Source of the DNA: Bacteroidales bacterium
GTDB lineage: Bacteria > Bacteroidota > Bacteroidia > Bacteroidales > P3
Assembly (NCBI GenBank): GCA_016281475.1
Contig: JAEEIS010000175.1
Location: 1-22,685, forward strand
Direction: 5' to 3'
DNA length: 22,685 nt
Every line of letters begins with the position of its first letter. Position 1 is the first letter of the stretch. Below are positions 6,203 to 13,829 of this stretch, in pieces. A model generated the notes under the pieces. It saw nothing but the letters and a program-made list of their open reading frames with translations, did no database searches and was not told the origin of the DNA. Both the position numbers and the translations under genes were made by a program.

Positions 6203-6902
6203 GCTGTCGCTCACCCCGGCACTATATGACTACCGTGGCATACGCGAACACCATACCACGGTGGCAGTCGACATACTGCGTGCCACCACAGCCGTTTGTG
6301 CAGCCTTTCAGGCAGGAGTGGAAGAGATTGTACCACTTGACAGCCTCGAAGCCCTCCGCCACTATCGTTCGCTGGGCTACATTAGCGCGGCAGAACGGGG
6401 CGGTAAGAAGGTGGAGGGTGCTGAATGGGGCAACTCGCCCACCGAATACCTTGCCACTGACCTGCATGGCCAACGGCTGGCATACAGCACCACCAACGGC
6501 ACTGTCTGCATATTGCGCGGCAGCGATGCCGACCGCACTCTAGTGGGGGCATTCGCCAATATCTCCGCACTGACACAGCTACTAATCGACCAGCCACAGG
6601 ACCTGGTCATCCTCTGCAGCGGATGGAAGAACGACTTCAGCATCGAGGATACCCTCTTTGCCGGAGCCCTGTGCCAACGTCTCATTGCCAGCGGGCATTA
6701 CGCCACCACGCACGATGCCGTCCACATGGCAATGGACCTGTGGCAAGTGTGCAACGGCGACCCTTACAGCTATTCACTTCGCCATGCCAGCCACGTACAA
6801 AGGCTCATCGGATTCGGTGCCGAGAAGGACATCAAGTTTGCCTTCCAACCCGACACCTGCCCACTGGTACCCATATTAAAAGAAGGGAGACTGACGGTAT
6901 GA
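6183..6902 (+). CDS. comB: ComB-like 2-phosphosulfolactate phosphatase family protein
   Basis: 239 residues from ATG 6183; a TTG two codons earlier is less likely. Family signatures are present: VAVDILRATTAVCAAFQAGVEEI near the start, SAAERGGKKVEGAEWGNSPTEY, LAYSTTNGTVCI, and VILCSGWKNDFSIEDTLFAGAL. ComB enzymes are Mg2+-dependent acid phosphatases that dephosphorylate 2-phosphosulfolactate in coenzyme M synthesis of methanogens. Bacteroidetes have no coenzyme M, so here the true substrate is unknown and may be a related phospho-acid. The gene overlaps the previous one by 20 nt and the next by 4 nt (ATGA), which makes it part of a tightly packed operon with envelope proteins. Confidence 0.88.
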   Translation: MKDFKIELSLTPALYDYRGIREHHTTVAVDILRATTAVCAAFQAGVEEIVPLDSLEALRHYRSLGYISAAERGGKKVEGAEWGNSPTEYLATDLHGQRLAYSTTNGTVCILRGSDADRTLVGAFANISALTQLLIDQPQDLVILCSGWKNDFSIEDTLFAGALCQRLIASGHYATTHDAVHMAMDLWQVCNGDPYSYSLRHASHVQRLIGFGAEKDIKFAFQPDTCPLVPILKEGRLTV

Positions 6903-7570
6903 GGCTGCGGGCAATACATCTGTGTATATGTCTGACGATGGTAGGCATGTTCTATGCACCTACTACGTTTGCACAACGCACCGACACATCTCATTGCCAC
7001 TACGACCATGCCTTCGCGTGGCAGCAGACCATCGCACCCGTTACCCTTATTGCCACTGGCGCCGCCATCACATACTCACCGTTACACACATCACTAGACG
7101 GCAGCATCCACGATTGGTCACAACGCGACGGCCACGACCGCTTCGAAATCGAAAACGGTATCCAATACATTCCATCGGCCTCCGTATTCCTTTTGAAAGC
7201 CTGTGGGTTGAAAAGCCAGCATAGCTGGCGCAACCTCGTCTGTCTCGAGGCGGGCTCTGCCATACTGGCATTCACACTCAATACCGGTTTGAAACACACG
7301 CTCGACATCGAGCGCCCATACCCTGAGGTATACAACAGCTTTCCTTCGGGTCATACGGTCACAGCCTTTGTGGGTGCCGAGATGCTACGTCGCGAGTACG
7401 GCAAGGAGTATCCCGGCATAGCCATAGCAGGCTACACCATTGCCACCGGTGTGGGATTGATGCGCATCTACAACAACCGCCATTGGGCGAGCGACGTGCT
7501 TGCCGGTGCAGGCGTGGGCATCCTCAGTGTCAGCATCATGTATTGGCTTGCGCCATACCTGACCTTTTAA
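6899..7570 (+). CDS. PAP2-family phosphatase with signal peptide
   Basis: 223 residues from ATG 6899, overlapping comB by ATGA. An open frame extends far upstream (to 6623) but only in the comB shadow. Residues 1-24 (MRLRAIHLCICLTMVGMFYAPTTFAQ) are a cleavable signal peptide. The three phosphatase motifs are present: K132-HTLDIE-RP140, P149-SGH-T153 and M188-RIYNNRH195-WASD199, so the catalytic His pair and Asp are retained. The first position of motif 3 is Met-Arg rather than Ser-Arg. Such enzymes remove phosphate from lipids such as undecaprenyl pyrophosphate, phosphatidate or lipid A, and act at the periplasmic side of the membrane. Specificity cannot be read from sequence. Confidence 0.9.
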   Translation: MRLRAIHLCICLTMVGMFYAPTTFAQRTDTSHCHYDHAFAWQQTIAPVTLIATGAAITYSPLHTSLDGSIHDWSQRDGHDRFEIENGIQYIPSASVFLLKACGLKSQHSWRNLVCLEAGSAILAFTLNTGLKHTLDIERPYPEVYNSFPSGHTVTAFVGAEMLRREYGKEYPGIAIAGYTIATGVGLMRIYNNRHWASDVLAGAGVGILSVSIMYWLAPYLTF

Positions 7571-7586
7571 AAACCCCAACCCTTCA

Positions 7587-7616
7587 GACTCCTCCGACCT
7601 CTCCGACTTCTCTGAC
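7587..7616. repeat. Short period-9 tandem repeat between the PAP2 gene and trmO
   Basis: Three degenerate 9-mers follow each other: GACTCCTCC, GACCTCTCC and GACTTCTCT, then a final GAC. Read on the minus strand they are [AG]GAGNNGTC units and resemble the larger period-9 array at 17894-17965. The array occupies half of the 61-nt gap before trmO. Confidence 0.7.
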
Positions 7617-7631
7617 AAAAAAACAGCCTCA

Positions 7632-8300
7632 ATGACCCCCATCGCCCATATCGAGACCTGCTTCCCCACCAAATTCGGCATACCGCGACAGGCAGGTATT
7701 GTCGACACGCCGGGACGCATCGTCTTCGAGCCGAAGTACCGTGTTGCAGAAGCAGTGCGAGGGCTGGAAGGATTCGACTATATCTGGCTCATATGGCAGT
7801 TTAGCGAGGCTGTGCGCAACGATTGGTCGCCCACCGTCCGTCCCCCACGACTGGGAGGCAACGAGCGCATGGGCGTATTCGCCACCCGCAGCCCTTTCCG
7901 CCCGAACCCAATAGGGCTGTCGTCGGTAAGGCTGCTACGCGTTGAGATAGACGAACAGCTGGGTCCGGTGCTGTATGTCAGCGGAGCCGACCTCATAGAC
8001 GGTACCCCCATCTACGACATCAAGCCCTACCTGCCCTACGCAGACAGTCACCCCGATGCCCGCAGCGGCTTCGCCACACGTCCCGCCGAACGGCTGCTGG
8101 AAGTGGAATGCCCTCCTGCCCAGCTAAACCAATTGCCACCCGACCTTCGCCAGCCCCTGCTCAACGTGCTAGCCCACGACCCCCGTCCGCAATACCAGCA
8201 CGACCCCGACCGCCTCTACGGCATGTCCTTCGGCAGCTACGAAGTACACTTCCGCGCCGACGATGCGCACCTTATTGTAGTAGATATTGCTAACAGCTAA
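7632..8300 (+). CDS. trmO: tRNA (N6-threonylcarbamoyladenosine37-N6)-methyltransferase TrmO
   Basis: 222 residues, normal length for the TsaA/YaeB/TrmO family. The N-terminal beta-barrel SAM-binding domain carries the diagnostic sequences: GLEGFDYIWLIWQFSE, GVFATRSPFRPNPIGLSSVRL and SGADLIDGTPIYDIKPYLPYAD. The smaller C-terminal domain (about residues 150-222, ending DRLYGMSFGSYEVHF) is also present. The enzyme methylates t6A at position 37 of certain tRNAs, next to the anticodon, fine-tuning decoding. It is the last gene of the plus-strand run that starts at rnpB, and its stop overlaps the stop of the convergent lipoprotein gene by 4 nt, so there is no room for a terminator. Confidence 0.95.
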   Translation: MTPIAHIETCFPTKFGIPRQAGIVDTPGRIVFEPKYRVAEAVRGLEGFDYIWLIWQFSEAVRNDWSPTVRPPRLGGNERMGVFATRSPFRPNPIGLSSVRLLRVEIDEQLGPVLYVSGADLIDGTPIYDIKPYLPYADSHPDARSGFATRPAERLLEVECPPAQLNQLPPDLRQPLLNVLAHDPRPQYQHDPDRLYGMSFGSYEVHFRADDAHLIVVDIANS

Positions 8301-9046
8301 TTTTTCTCTTGAACCAAACGGACAGAAAGACCCATCGCACGTGGGCCACCAGACATTTCTCTGCTCGATTCGCCAAAGCACATATATTCCGCATCACGCG
8401 AATAAGCGTAATCGGTTGATGATGTCCAATAATAGCCACCCGTTCCAACGAAATACTTTTCCGTGCCCCAACGATATCCCGCAGCAGGCAAAAACACGGC
8501 CCCTGCCGTTTCCATCTTAGCCCATTGGTCTGAATCATAGACATTATTCCTCCATCCGTAGCCAGCCTTGAACGCACAACCTGACGGCAACACCCATTTA
8601 TCAGGCAACAAGACCATCCCCTGCACACCCCACACCGTAGCCATGCCATACTTCATCCGAGCATTTTCTCGTTGATATAGAATATACTGCCATTCCCCTG
8701 TCGACAAGGTGCGCCACAGTCCTCCCGAATTATACATTCCCCAGTCATAAAATTCAGAATAATCAGCCTCTATATCCGTATATCCCGGATTGCGACCCGT
8801 ACCCCACCCAAACAATCCTCCATAGTCGTACTGATGGGCTGTGAAACCATGCCCTCCAGACTTCAGATTGCCTGGAGCAAACTCCACTTTCTTTACTTCC
8901 GACACCGAGAATAAACCATCGCAAATAACTTCACCGCCTCCGACATTACCAGTAGTATCGCCGCCTAGGTCGATTCCTCCATACTCCCGTTCACAGGAGA
9001 GAGAAAGAAACAATAGGACGACCAAAGGCAGTATTCTTCTCATCAT
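8297..9046 (-). CDS. Lipoprotein of a FISUMP/DUF1566-like family, paralogue B
   Basis: 249 residues. MMRRILPLVVLLFLSLSC is a lipoprotein signal peptide. After a short Gly/Asp-rich spacer comes one domain: FSVSEVKKVEFAPGNLK, HQYDYGGLFGWGTG, SEFYDWGMYNSGG, WRTLSTGEWQYILYQR, VWGVQGMVLLPDKWVLPSG, VFLPAAGYRW, GGYYWTSS and a terminal MGLSVRLVQEK. The YYWTSS ... GLSVRLV end is typical of the fibrobacter-succinogenes-major-domain/DUF1566 class, whose role is unknown. It starts within the stop of paralogue A (ATGA overlap) and is alignable with it along its whole length, so the pair arose by tandem duplication. Predicted to be surface or periplasm anchored. Confidence 0.8.
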   Translation of the reverse strand: MMRRILPLVVLLFLSLSCEREYGGIDLGGDTTGNVGGGEVICDGLFSVSEVKKVEFAPGNLKSGGHGFTAHQYDYGGLFGWGTGRNPGYTDIEADYSEFYDWGMYNSGGLWRTLSTGEWQYILYQRENARMKYGMATVWGVQGMVLLPDKWVLPSGCAFKAGYGWRNNVYDSDQWAKMETAGAVFLPAAGYRWGTEKYFVGTGGYYWTSSTDYAYSRDAEYMCFGESSREMSGGPRAMGLSVRLVQEKN

Positions 9047-9807
9047 TTACTTTTTTCTTGAACCAAACGTACAGAAAATCCCTTCGCACGACGTTCTGTG
9101 TTCACATTCAAATAAGTGTCCATAAAGCATACTTCGTATGCTTCTTTGATATAAGGAAATGGCATGACGAGTTTTGTAGAACTCCAATAATAGCCGCTCC
9201 CGCCAGCAAATGTTTCCCTATCCCACCTATAGCCCGCAGCAGGCAGAAACATAGCTCCTCTCGCCTCCATCTTTGCCCATTGGTCAAGGTCGTAGACATT
9301 TTGCCTCCATCCGTAACCCGGTCTGAATGTACAATCAGAGGGTAATGTCCAGTTGTCCGGCAACAATATCAGCCCCTGTACTCCCCACACCGTTGCCATC
9401 CCATACTTGAATCGGGCATCCTCGCGCCGAAACAAAAGATATTGCCACTCCTCTGCCGACAACGTGCGCCAATTACCTCCCGAATTATAGGTTCCCCAGT
9501 CATAGAAATCCAAGTAATCCATCGTATCGGTGGATGTAAGGTTAGGTCTGTTGCCTGTTCCCCATCCAAAATATCCGCCATAATCATATTGGTGGGCTGT
9601 GAAACCATATCCACCAGCTTTCAGATTGCCCGGAGCAAACTGCACTTTTGTAACATCAGAGACTGAAAACAAACCATCTACAACGGCTTCACCGCCTCCG
9701 ACATTGCCAGTCGTATCGCTGCCAGAATTCATTCCCCCATTCTCCCTCTCGCACGACAAGGAAAGACACAACAACAAAACAAATGGCAAAATCCTAATTA
9801 TCGACAT
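9043..9807 (-). CDS. Lipoprotein of a FISUMP/DUF1566-like family, paralogue A
   Basis: 254 residues from ATG 9807 (MSIIRILPFVLLLCLSLSC); the frame is open further upstream to 9906 but that extension would displace the signal peptide. Domain order mirrors paralogue B: FSVSDVTKVQFAPGNLK, HQYDYGGYFGWGTG, YDWGTYNSGG, WRTLSAEEWQYLLFRR, VWGVQGLILLPDNWTLPS, MFLPAAGYRW, GYYWSST and KGFSVRLVQEK. The signal-peptide region and linker (CERENGG... DTTGNVGGGE) are almost identical to paralogue B, while the middle and the substrate-facing C-terminal loops differ more. The start overlaps the end of the small membrane protein by 14 nt and the end overlaps paralogue B by 4 nt, so all three are likely co-translated. 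Confidence 0.8.
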   Translation of the reverse strand: MSIIRILPFVLLLCLSLSCERENGGMNSGSDTTGNVGGGEAVVDGLFSVSDVTKVQFAPGNLKAGGYGFTAHQYDYGGYFGWGTGNRPNLTSTDTMDYLDFYDWGTYNSGGNWRTLSAEEWQYLLFRREDARFKYGMATVWGVQGLILLPDNWTLPSDCTFRPGYGWRQNVYDLDQWAKMEARGAMFLPAAGYRWDRETFAGGSGYYWSSTKLVMPFPYIKEAYEVCFMDTYLNVNTERRAKGFSVRLVQEKSK

Positions 9808-10102
9808 TCTTATCGCTATCGGTTTTCTTTGTTCCATATTTTTGTGAGAAATAATCATTTTCCTGCTCACGACGGCGGTTCCAGCGTACCTGCACCCATG
9901 CTCCAAACAGTGCGATGACTATACTTAACGCTATGTCAAGTGGAATCTCCCACCACTCGAAAGATTTGGTGACGAAAATACTGATACCCCATCCTATCAC
10001 TGAGAGTGCTAGCAGCAGTATAAGGTATTCGATAAAGTAGTTCCTTAAACTCTTGTCCTTGCCCTTTAAGAGCAAGAATCTGCCTTCTTCAATATGATTC
10101 AT
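9794..10102 (-). CDS. Small membrane protein with two transmembrane helices
   Basis: 102 residues of unknown function. A short basic N-terminus (EGRFLLLKGKDKSLRNYF) is followed by helix 1 (EYLILLLALSVIGWGISIFV, about residues 25-46), a loop with FEWWEIP, helix 2 (LDIALSIVIALFGAWVQV, about 54-72) and a charged tail (RWNRRREQENDYF...KKTDSDKNVDN). Both ends are therefore predicted in the cytoplasm. I recognise no family. It lies 16 nt downstream of the aldo/keto reductase and overlaps the first lipoprotein by 14 nt, so it belongs to the same minus-strand transcript. Confidence 0.7.
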   Translation of the reverse strand: MNHIEEGRFLLLKGKDKSLRNYFIEYLILLLALSVIGWGISIFVTKSFEWWEIPLDIALSIVIALFGAWVQVRWNRRREQENDYFSQKYGTKKTDSDKNVDN

Positions 10103-10118
10103 GATATTATGGTATTGT

Positions 10119-11150
10119 CTACGGGTTCAGTTCCGCCTTGCGAGCCCAATGCTCGTTGAAGTCCTCAAGGTTGCGCTTCAACAGGGTTGGAATATCTAGG
10201 TGGTAGGGGCAGCGTTCCTTACAGAGACCGCACTCAACACAGTCGTTCACCTGCTGCATCTTCTCGTAGAATTCGTCGGTGAGGTAGACGCTATATGGTG
10301 CACGACGGAGGAAAAGGTACATGCGGTTGCAGCTCTCTATCTCTATGCCTACGGTACAAGGCTGGCAGTAGCCGCACCCACGGCAAAAGTCGCCGCACAG
10401 CTCCTTACGGTCTTTCTCAATGCGTTCGCGCATCTCGTCGGTCAGCTCAGGCGGATTCTCTTGGAACGATATAAACTCGTCCAACTCGCTCTCGCGCTGT
10501 ATGCCCCAGATAGGTTCGACGTAGGGGAACTGTGCCAAATAGGCATAGGCCGTTGCGGCATGGTTTATCAGTCCGCCAGCCAAGCCCTTCATGGCAATAA
10601 AGCCCATGTCATGCTCCTTGCACGAGAGGGCAAGGGCATGCTCCTCCTCGTTAGCAAGGTAGGAGAAGGGGAACTGCAGCGTCTCATATAGCCCGCTTTC
10701 TATGGCCTCGCGTGCCACCGCCATTCTGTGGTTGGTCAACCCTATGTGGCGTATCTTGCCCTGCCCCTTTGCCTCCAGCATCGCCTCGTAAAGACCCGTG
10801 CCGTCGCCTGGCTTGGGGCAGAAGGGCAGGTTGTGGAACTGGTAAAGGTCCACATAGTCTGTCTTCATCAGTCGCAGGCTGGTCTCCAGTTGCTGCCAAA
10901 AGTCCTCCACCTTGGTGGCACCCGTCTTGGTGCTGATAATCACCTTATCGCGACGGTCGCCAAAGGCGGCGCCCAGCTTCTCCTCGCTGTCGGTATAGAA
11001 ACGGGCGGTGTCGAAATAATACATGCCGTGGTCCAATGCCTTATGAAGCAGATGGACCGTCTCGGCAAGGCTGATGCGCTGTATGGGCAGAGCCCCGAAA
11101 CCGTTCTTGGGCACCACAAGTCCCGTACGGCCTAATGTTACTGTTTGCAT
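10119..11150 (-). CDS. Aldo/keto reductase with C-terminal 4Fe-4S ferredoxin-like domain
   Basis: 343 residues. The N-terminal ~270 residues are an aldo/keto reductase TIM barrel with the catalytic tetrad in place: D47, Y52 (FDTARFYTDSE), K75 (IISTKTG) and H106 (LYQFHNL). The tail carries two cysteine clusters, CGDFCRGCGYCQPC around residue 250-263 and CVECGLCKERCPYHL near 317, the second a classic CxxCxxCxxxCP 4Fe-4S motif. This AKR plus ferredoxin layout is a known anaerobe family, thought to reduce carbonyl compounds with electron input through the cluster; the substrate is unknown. It follows the MFS gene on the same strand beyond a strong hairpin terminator. No good promoter is seen in the 85-nt gap, so part of its transcription may be readthrough. 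Confidence 0.92.
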   Translation of the reverse strand: MQTVTLGRTGLVVPKNGFGALPIQRISLAETVHLLHKALDHGMYYFDTARFYTDSEEKLGAAFGDRRDKVIISTKTGATKVEDFWQQLETSLRLMKTDYVDLYQFHNLPFCPKPGDGTGLYEAMLEAKGQGKIRHIGLTNHRMAVAREAIESGLYETLQFPFSYLANEEEHALALSCKEHDMGFIAMKGLAGGLINHAATAYAYLAQFPYVEPIWGIQRESELDEFISFQENPPELTDEMRERIEKDRKELCGDFCRGCGYCQPCTVGIEIESCNRMYLFLRRAPYSVYLTDEFYEKMQQVNDCVECGLCKERCPYHLDIPTLLKRNLEDFNEHWARKAELNP

Positions 11151-11173
11151 ATTGTCGAAGTAATACTATGAAC

Positions 11174-11216
11174 TAAAAACTAAGAAGTAGGACGCGTTCG
11201 TCTTACTTCTTAGTTT
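11174..11216 (-). terminator. Strong hairpin terminator after the MFS gene
   Basis: The arms AAACTAAGAAGTAGGACG (11177-11194) and CGTCTTACTTCTTAGTTT (about 11199-11216) are nearly perfect complements, with one mismatch, around a short loop. On the minus strand the hairpin runs directly into TTTTT, so it should end transcription of the MFS gene. The left arm is built of ACTAAAA, ACTAAGA, AGTAGGA heptamers, which links it to the period-7 repeats elsewhere in the window. Confidence 0.8.
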
Positions 11217-11235
11217 CTAGTCCTTATGGTTTCAA

Positions 11236-12957
11236 TTATTTAATGTTCGGTTCCTCAAGACCGAGGTGCTTCTTCTTGTCGACCACCTTGAGGTAGAGAC
11301 CGATGATGAGAGCGGCAGCACCGAGACATGCTAACATCACCAACGGCCAAGTGTAGTCGTACGACACAGCCACCTGCTCCGAGACGGCAGCCACCTGTGC
11401 CTGTGCTTCGGCGGCGGTCATCGTGCCGGCCTCGACAGCGGCCTGAGCCTCCTCCTTGGCTGCGGCCACCTGGGCAACCAATTCGGGATTGGTGTTGTCA
11501 AGCACCTTACCAATCAGCAGCGGGAAGAGCCAGAGTCCGATATTCTGAATCCAGAAGATGAGGGCGTATGCCGAGCCGATAATCTTCTCATCCACCAGCT
11601 TTGGCACAGAAGGCCACAGGGCGGCAGGCACCAGCGAGAACGAGGCACCCAGCACCAAGATAGTGAGGTAGGCAACCACCACACCGCCAACGGCAGAACC
11701 CTTGAACATCGGGAGTATAAAGGCAAACGTCAAGTGGCAGGCCACAAGCAGGATGGAACCAATAAGCAGCATCGAAGCAGCCTTGCCCTTATGGTCGACA
11801 TAGTTGCCAAGAATAGGAGTGATGGCAACAGCCAGCAGCGGGAACACGGCGAAAATAGTCTCGGCTGTGCCGCGCATGTAGCCCATGTAACAGTATACCA
11901 CAAGTGCTATCACTGCCAACACCAGCAGACCATACTTGACAGTCTTGTTCTCTTTCACAAAATTGCTGGCAAAAGCACATGCTGCCACAGCCAACATAAT
12001 GATGTACTGCACAATCGTCACCGAGTCGCCACCCCAGAAGGTGTTGGGGTCTGCGGCGTTGAGGGTGAGGTTGCACTGCAACATGTTCACCGCGTATTTC
12101 TGGAAGGGGAAAATAGCACTGTAATAGAGCACGCACAGCAGAGCCACCAGCCAGAATCCAAGGCTGGAGACAATCTTGCCAATATCCTTGAGCTTGAACG
12201 GGTCGTCCTTCTCCTCCGCCTCGCCGGTCTGACTGTCGAGTTTCTTATCCATGAAGAAGTAGACGATAAACATCATCAAGGCAATGCAGAGCAACACCAC
12301 GCCGAAAGCCACCGAGCGGCTCACATTCACGTGTCCGCCCAACTTGGCGAAATAGGGCGAGAAAATCATGCAGGTGGCGACACCCAGACGTGCCAAAGCC
12401 ATCTCGCTGCCCATAGCCAAAGCCGTCTCACGACCCTTGAACCACTTCACAATACCACGGCTCACCGTGATACCCGCCATCTCGCAGCCGCAACCGAAAA
12501 TCATAAAGCCGCAAGCCGCAAGCTTGGCCGAGGCAGGCATGCCGCGATAGAATGGTGCCACGCCGATTTCGTCAAACAGCGGAATGTAGTTCAAATGGTT
12601 GGTGAACCATGTATCAAGACTACTGCCGATGAAACTCTCGCTGACGGCATAATACTTAATCAAACCGCCGACGAGCATCACCGTACCCGACAGCACGGCA
12701 GTGAATCTCACACCCATCTTGTCAAGAATGATACCGGCGAAGATGAGGAAGAACACAAACACGTTCAAGAACACTTCCGACCCCTGCATTGTGCCGAAGG
12801 CGGTCGAGTCCCAACCGCGCTCCGACATCATCAAGTCCTTGATTGGGGACAGAATGTCCATAAAAATGTAGGAACAAAACATGGCCAAGGCCAGCAGCAG
12901 CAGCGCAATCCATCGCATGGCAGCACTGTCGCGAAGAGTTTTAACTGTTTCTGTCAT
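11236..12957 (-). CDS. Major facilitator superfamily transporter
   Basis: 573 residues, with about 12 predicted hydrophobic helices starting with AMRWIALLLLALAMFCSYIFM and ending with WPLVMLACLGAAALIIGLYL. The loop between helices 2 and 3 has the MFS motif DKMGVRFT, and a second copy-like motif GNYVDHKGKA lies in the second half. The family common in Bacteroidales is annotated only as MFS transporter; the substrate is not known. Two things are unusual: a charged, unstructured-looking loop in mid-protein (KKLDSQTGEAEEKDDPFKLKD) and an Ala/Gln/Glu-rich insert of about 45 residues before the last helix (ELVAQVAAAKEEAQAAVEAG...). It has its own promoter at 13002-13009 and a strong terminator. Confidence 0.93.
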   Translation of the reverse strand: MTETVKTLRDSAAMRWIALLLLALAMFCSYIFMDILSPIKDLMMSERGWDSTAFGTMQGSEVFLNVFVFFLIFAGIILDKMGVRFTAVLSGTVMLVGGLIKYYAVSESFIGSSLDTWFTNHLNYIPLFDEIGVAPFYRGMPASAKLAACGFMIFGCGCEMAGITVSRGIVKWFKGRETALAMGSEMALARLGVATCMIFSPYFAKLGGHVNVSRSVAFGVVLLCIALMMFIVYFFMDKKLDSQTGEAEEKDDPFKLKDIGKIVSSLGFWLVALLCVLYYSAIFPFQKYAVNMLQCNLTLNAADPNTFWGGDSVTIVQYIIMLAVAACAFASNFVKENKTVKYGLLVLAVIALVVYCYMGYMRGTAETIFAVFPLLAVAITPILGNYVDHKGKAASMLLIGSILLVACHLTFAFILPMFKGSAVGGVVVAYLTILVLGASFSLVPAALWPSVPKLVDEKIIGSAYALIFWIQNIGLWLFPLLIGKVLDNTNPELVAQVAAAKEEAQAAVEAGTMTAAEAQAQVAAVSEQVAVSYDYTWPLVMLACLGAAALIIGLYLKVVDKKKHLGLEEPNIK

Positions 12958-13001
12958 AGTACAACTATTTTTTATTTGTAAGTTTTTATCAAACGAGGGT
13001 G

Positions 13002-13009
13002 CAAAGATA
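13002..13009 (-). promoter_or_regulatory. Promoter -7 box of the MFS gene
   Basis: Read on the minus strand this is TATCTTTG, an exact TAnnTTTG. An ATTG lies about 21 nt upstream (13034-13031), slightly further than usual for a -33 box. Transcription would start near 12995, giving a leader of about 38 nt. Confidence 0.65.
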
Positions 13010-13022
13010 CGAATATTTTTTG

Positions 13023-13030
13023 TAATTTTG
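13023..13030 (+). promoter_or_regulatory. Possible promoter -7 box for the DUF2461 gene
   Basis: TAATTTTG matches TAnnTTTG on the plus strand, 76 nt before the ATG at 13107. No TTTG is present at the expected -33 distance. It lies 13 bp from the divergent MFS -7 box, so the two promoters could interfere. Confidence 0.45.
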
Positions 13031-13106
13031 CAATTTCAAACAAACATTTCTTAAAAATTCACATTTACACCTCTCTCAATTCGCATTTTTCAATCCTCGA
13101 TTTAAC

Positions 13107-13799
13107 ATGACCATCCATCCCGACACTCTCCCCTTCTTCGACGACCTCCTGGTGAACAACAATCGCGACTGGTTCAACGACAACAAGTCGCGCTGGACCG
13201 CCATCCGCGACCAATTCATCCTCTTCACCCAGGCCCTCATCGACGCCATGACGCCCCTCGACCCCGCCCTCGGCAACCTGCAGGCCAAGCAGTGCGTCTA
13301 CCGCATCTACCGCGACCTCCGTTTCTCCCCCGACAAGCGCCCCTACAAGACCCACATCGCCTGCTTCCTCCCCGTCGGAGGCGACCGCACCCAGTGCGTC
13401 CCCGGCTACTACCTCCAACTCGGGCAGGGCGACTACGGCCTGCAAGGCGGCTGCTCCCTCGGCGGCGGCATCTACATGCCCTCGCCCGCACAGCTCGCCG
13501 CCATCCGTCAGGAAATCTTCTACTGTCCCGACGAGTTCAAGTCCATCCTCGCACAGAAGGACTACCGCCGCTACTACGGCGACAGCTTCTTCACCAGTCG
13601 CAAACTCAGCCGCCCGCCCAAGGGCTACCCTGCCGACTGGCCCGACATCGACCTGCTCAAATACCGCGACTACTGCAGCATGCACACCATGCCCAACGAA
13701 CTCATCGGCACCGACCGCTTCCTCGACCACGTCATCGAAATATGGCGCGCCACCGTCCCCCTCAACCTCTTTATCGAACGCGCCCTCGACCTTGCCTGA
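13107..13799 (+). CDS. DUF2461 family protein
   Basis: 230 residues, full length for the DUF2461/TIGR02453 family. Recognisable family features are LPFFDDLLVNNNRDWFNDNKSRW near the N-terminus, VYRIYRDLRFSPDKRPYKTHIACFLPVGG, PGYYLQLGQGDYGLQGGCSLGGGIYMPSPAQLAAIRQEI, and LSRPPKGYPADWPDIDLLKYRDYC. The family is widespread in bacteria, cytoplasmic, and has no proven reaction. Codons end in C far more often than in most other genes of the window; the next two genes share this bias. It heads a plus-strand run of three genes separated by 26-30 nt. Confidence 0.9.
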   Translation: MTIHPDTLPFFDDLLVNNNRDWFNDNKSRWTAIRDQFILFTQALIDAMTPLDPALGNLQAKQCVYRIYRDLRFSPDKRPYKTHIACFLPVGGDRTQCVPGYYLQLGQGDYGLQGGCSLGGGIYMPSPAQLAAIRQEIFYCPDEFKSILAQKDYRRYYGDSFFTSRKLSRPPKGYPADWPDIDLLKYRDYCSMHTMPNELIGTDRFLDHVIEIWRATVPLNLFIERALDLA

Positions 13800-13829
13800 C
13801 AACACCATATAATCTTTAATACCTTCATC

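Noticed and set aside
6623..6898. N-terminal extension of the PAP2 frame
   Set aside because: It overlaps comB out of frame and would bury a good signal peptide; the ATGA overlap at 6899 gives the natural start.
11734..12981. 415-codon plus-strand frame opposite the MFS transporter
   Set aside because: The protein would be His/Gln-rich without hydrophobic or domain structure; it mirrors the codon pattern of the real minus-strand gene.
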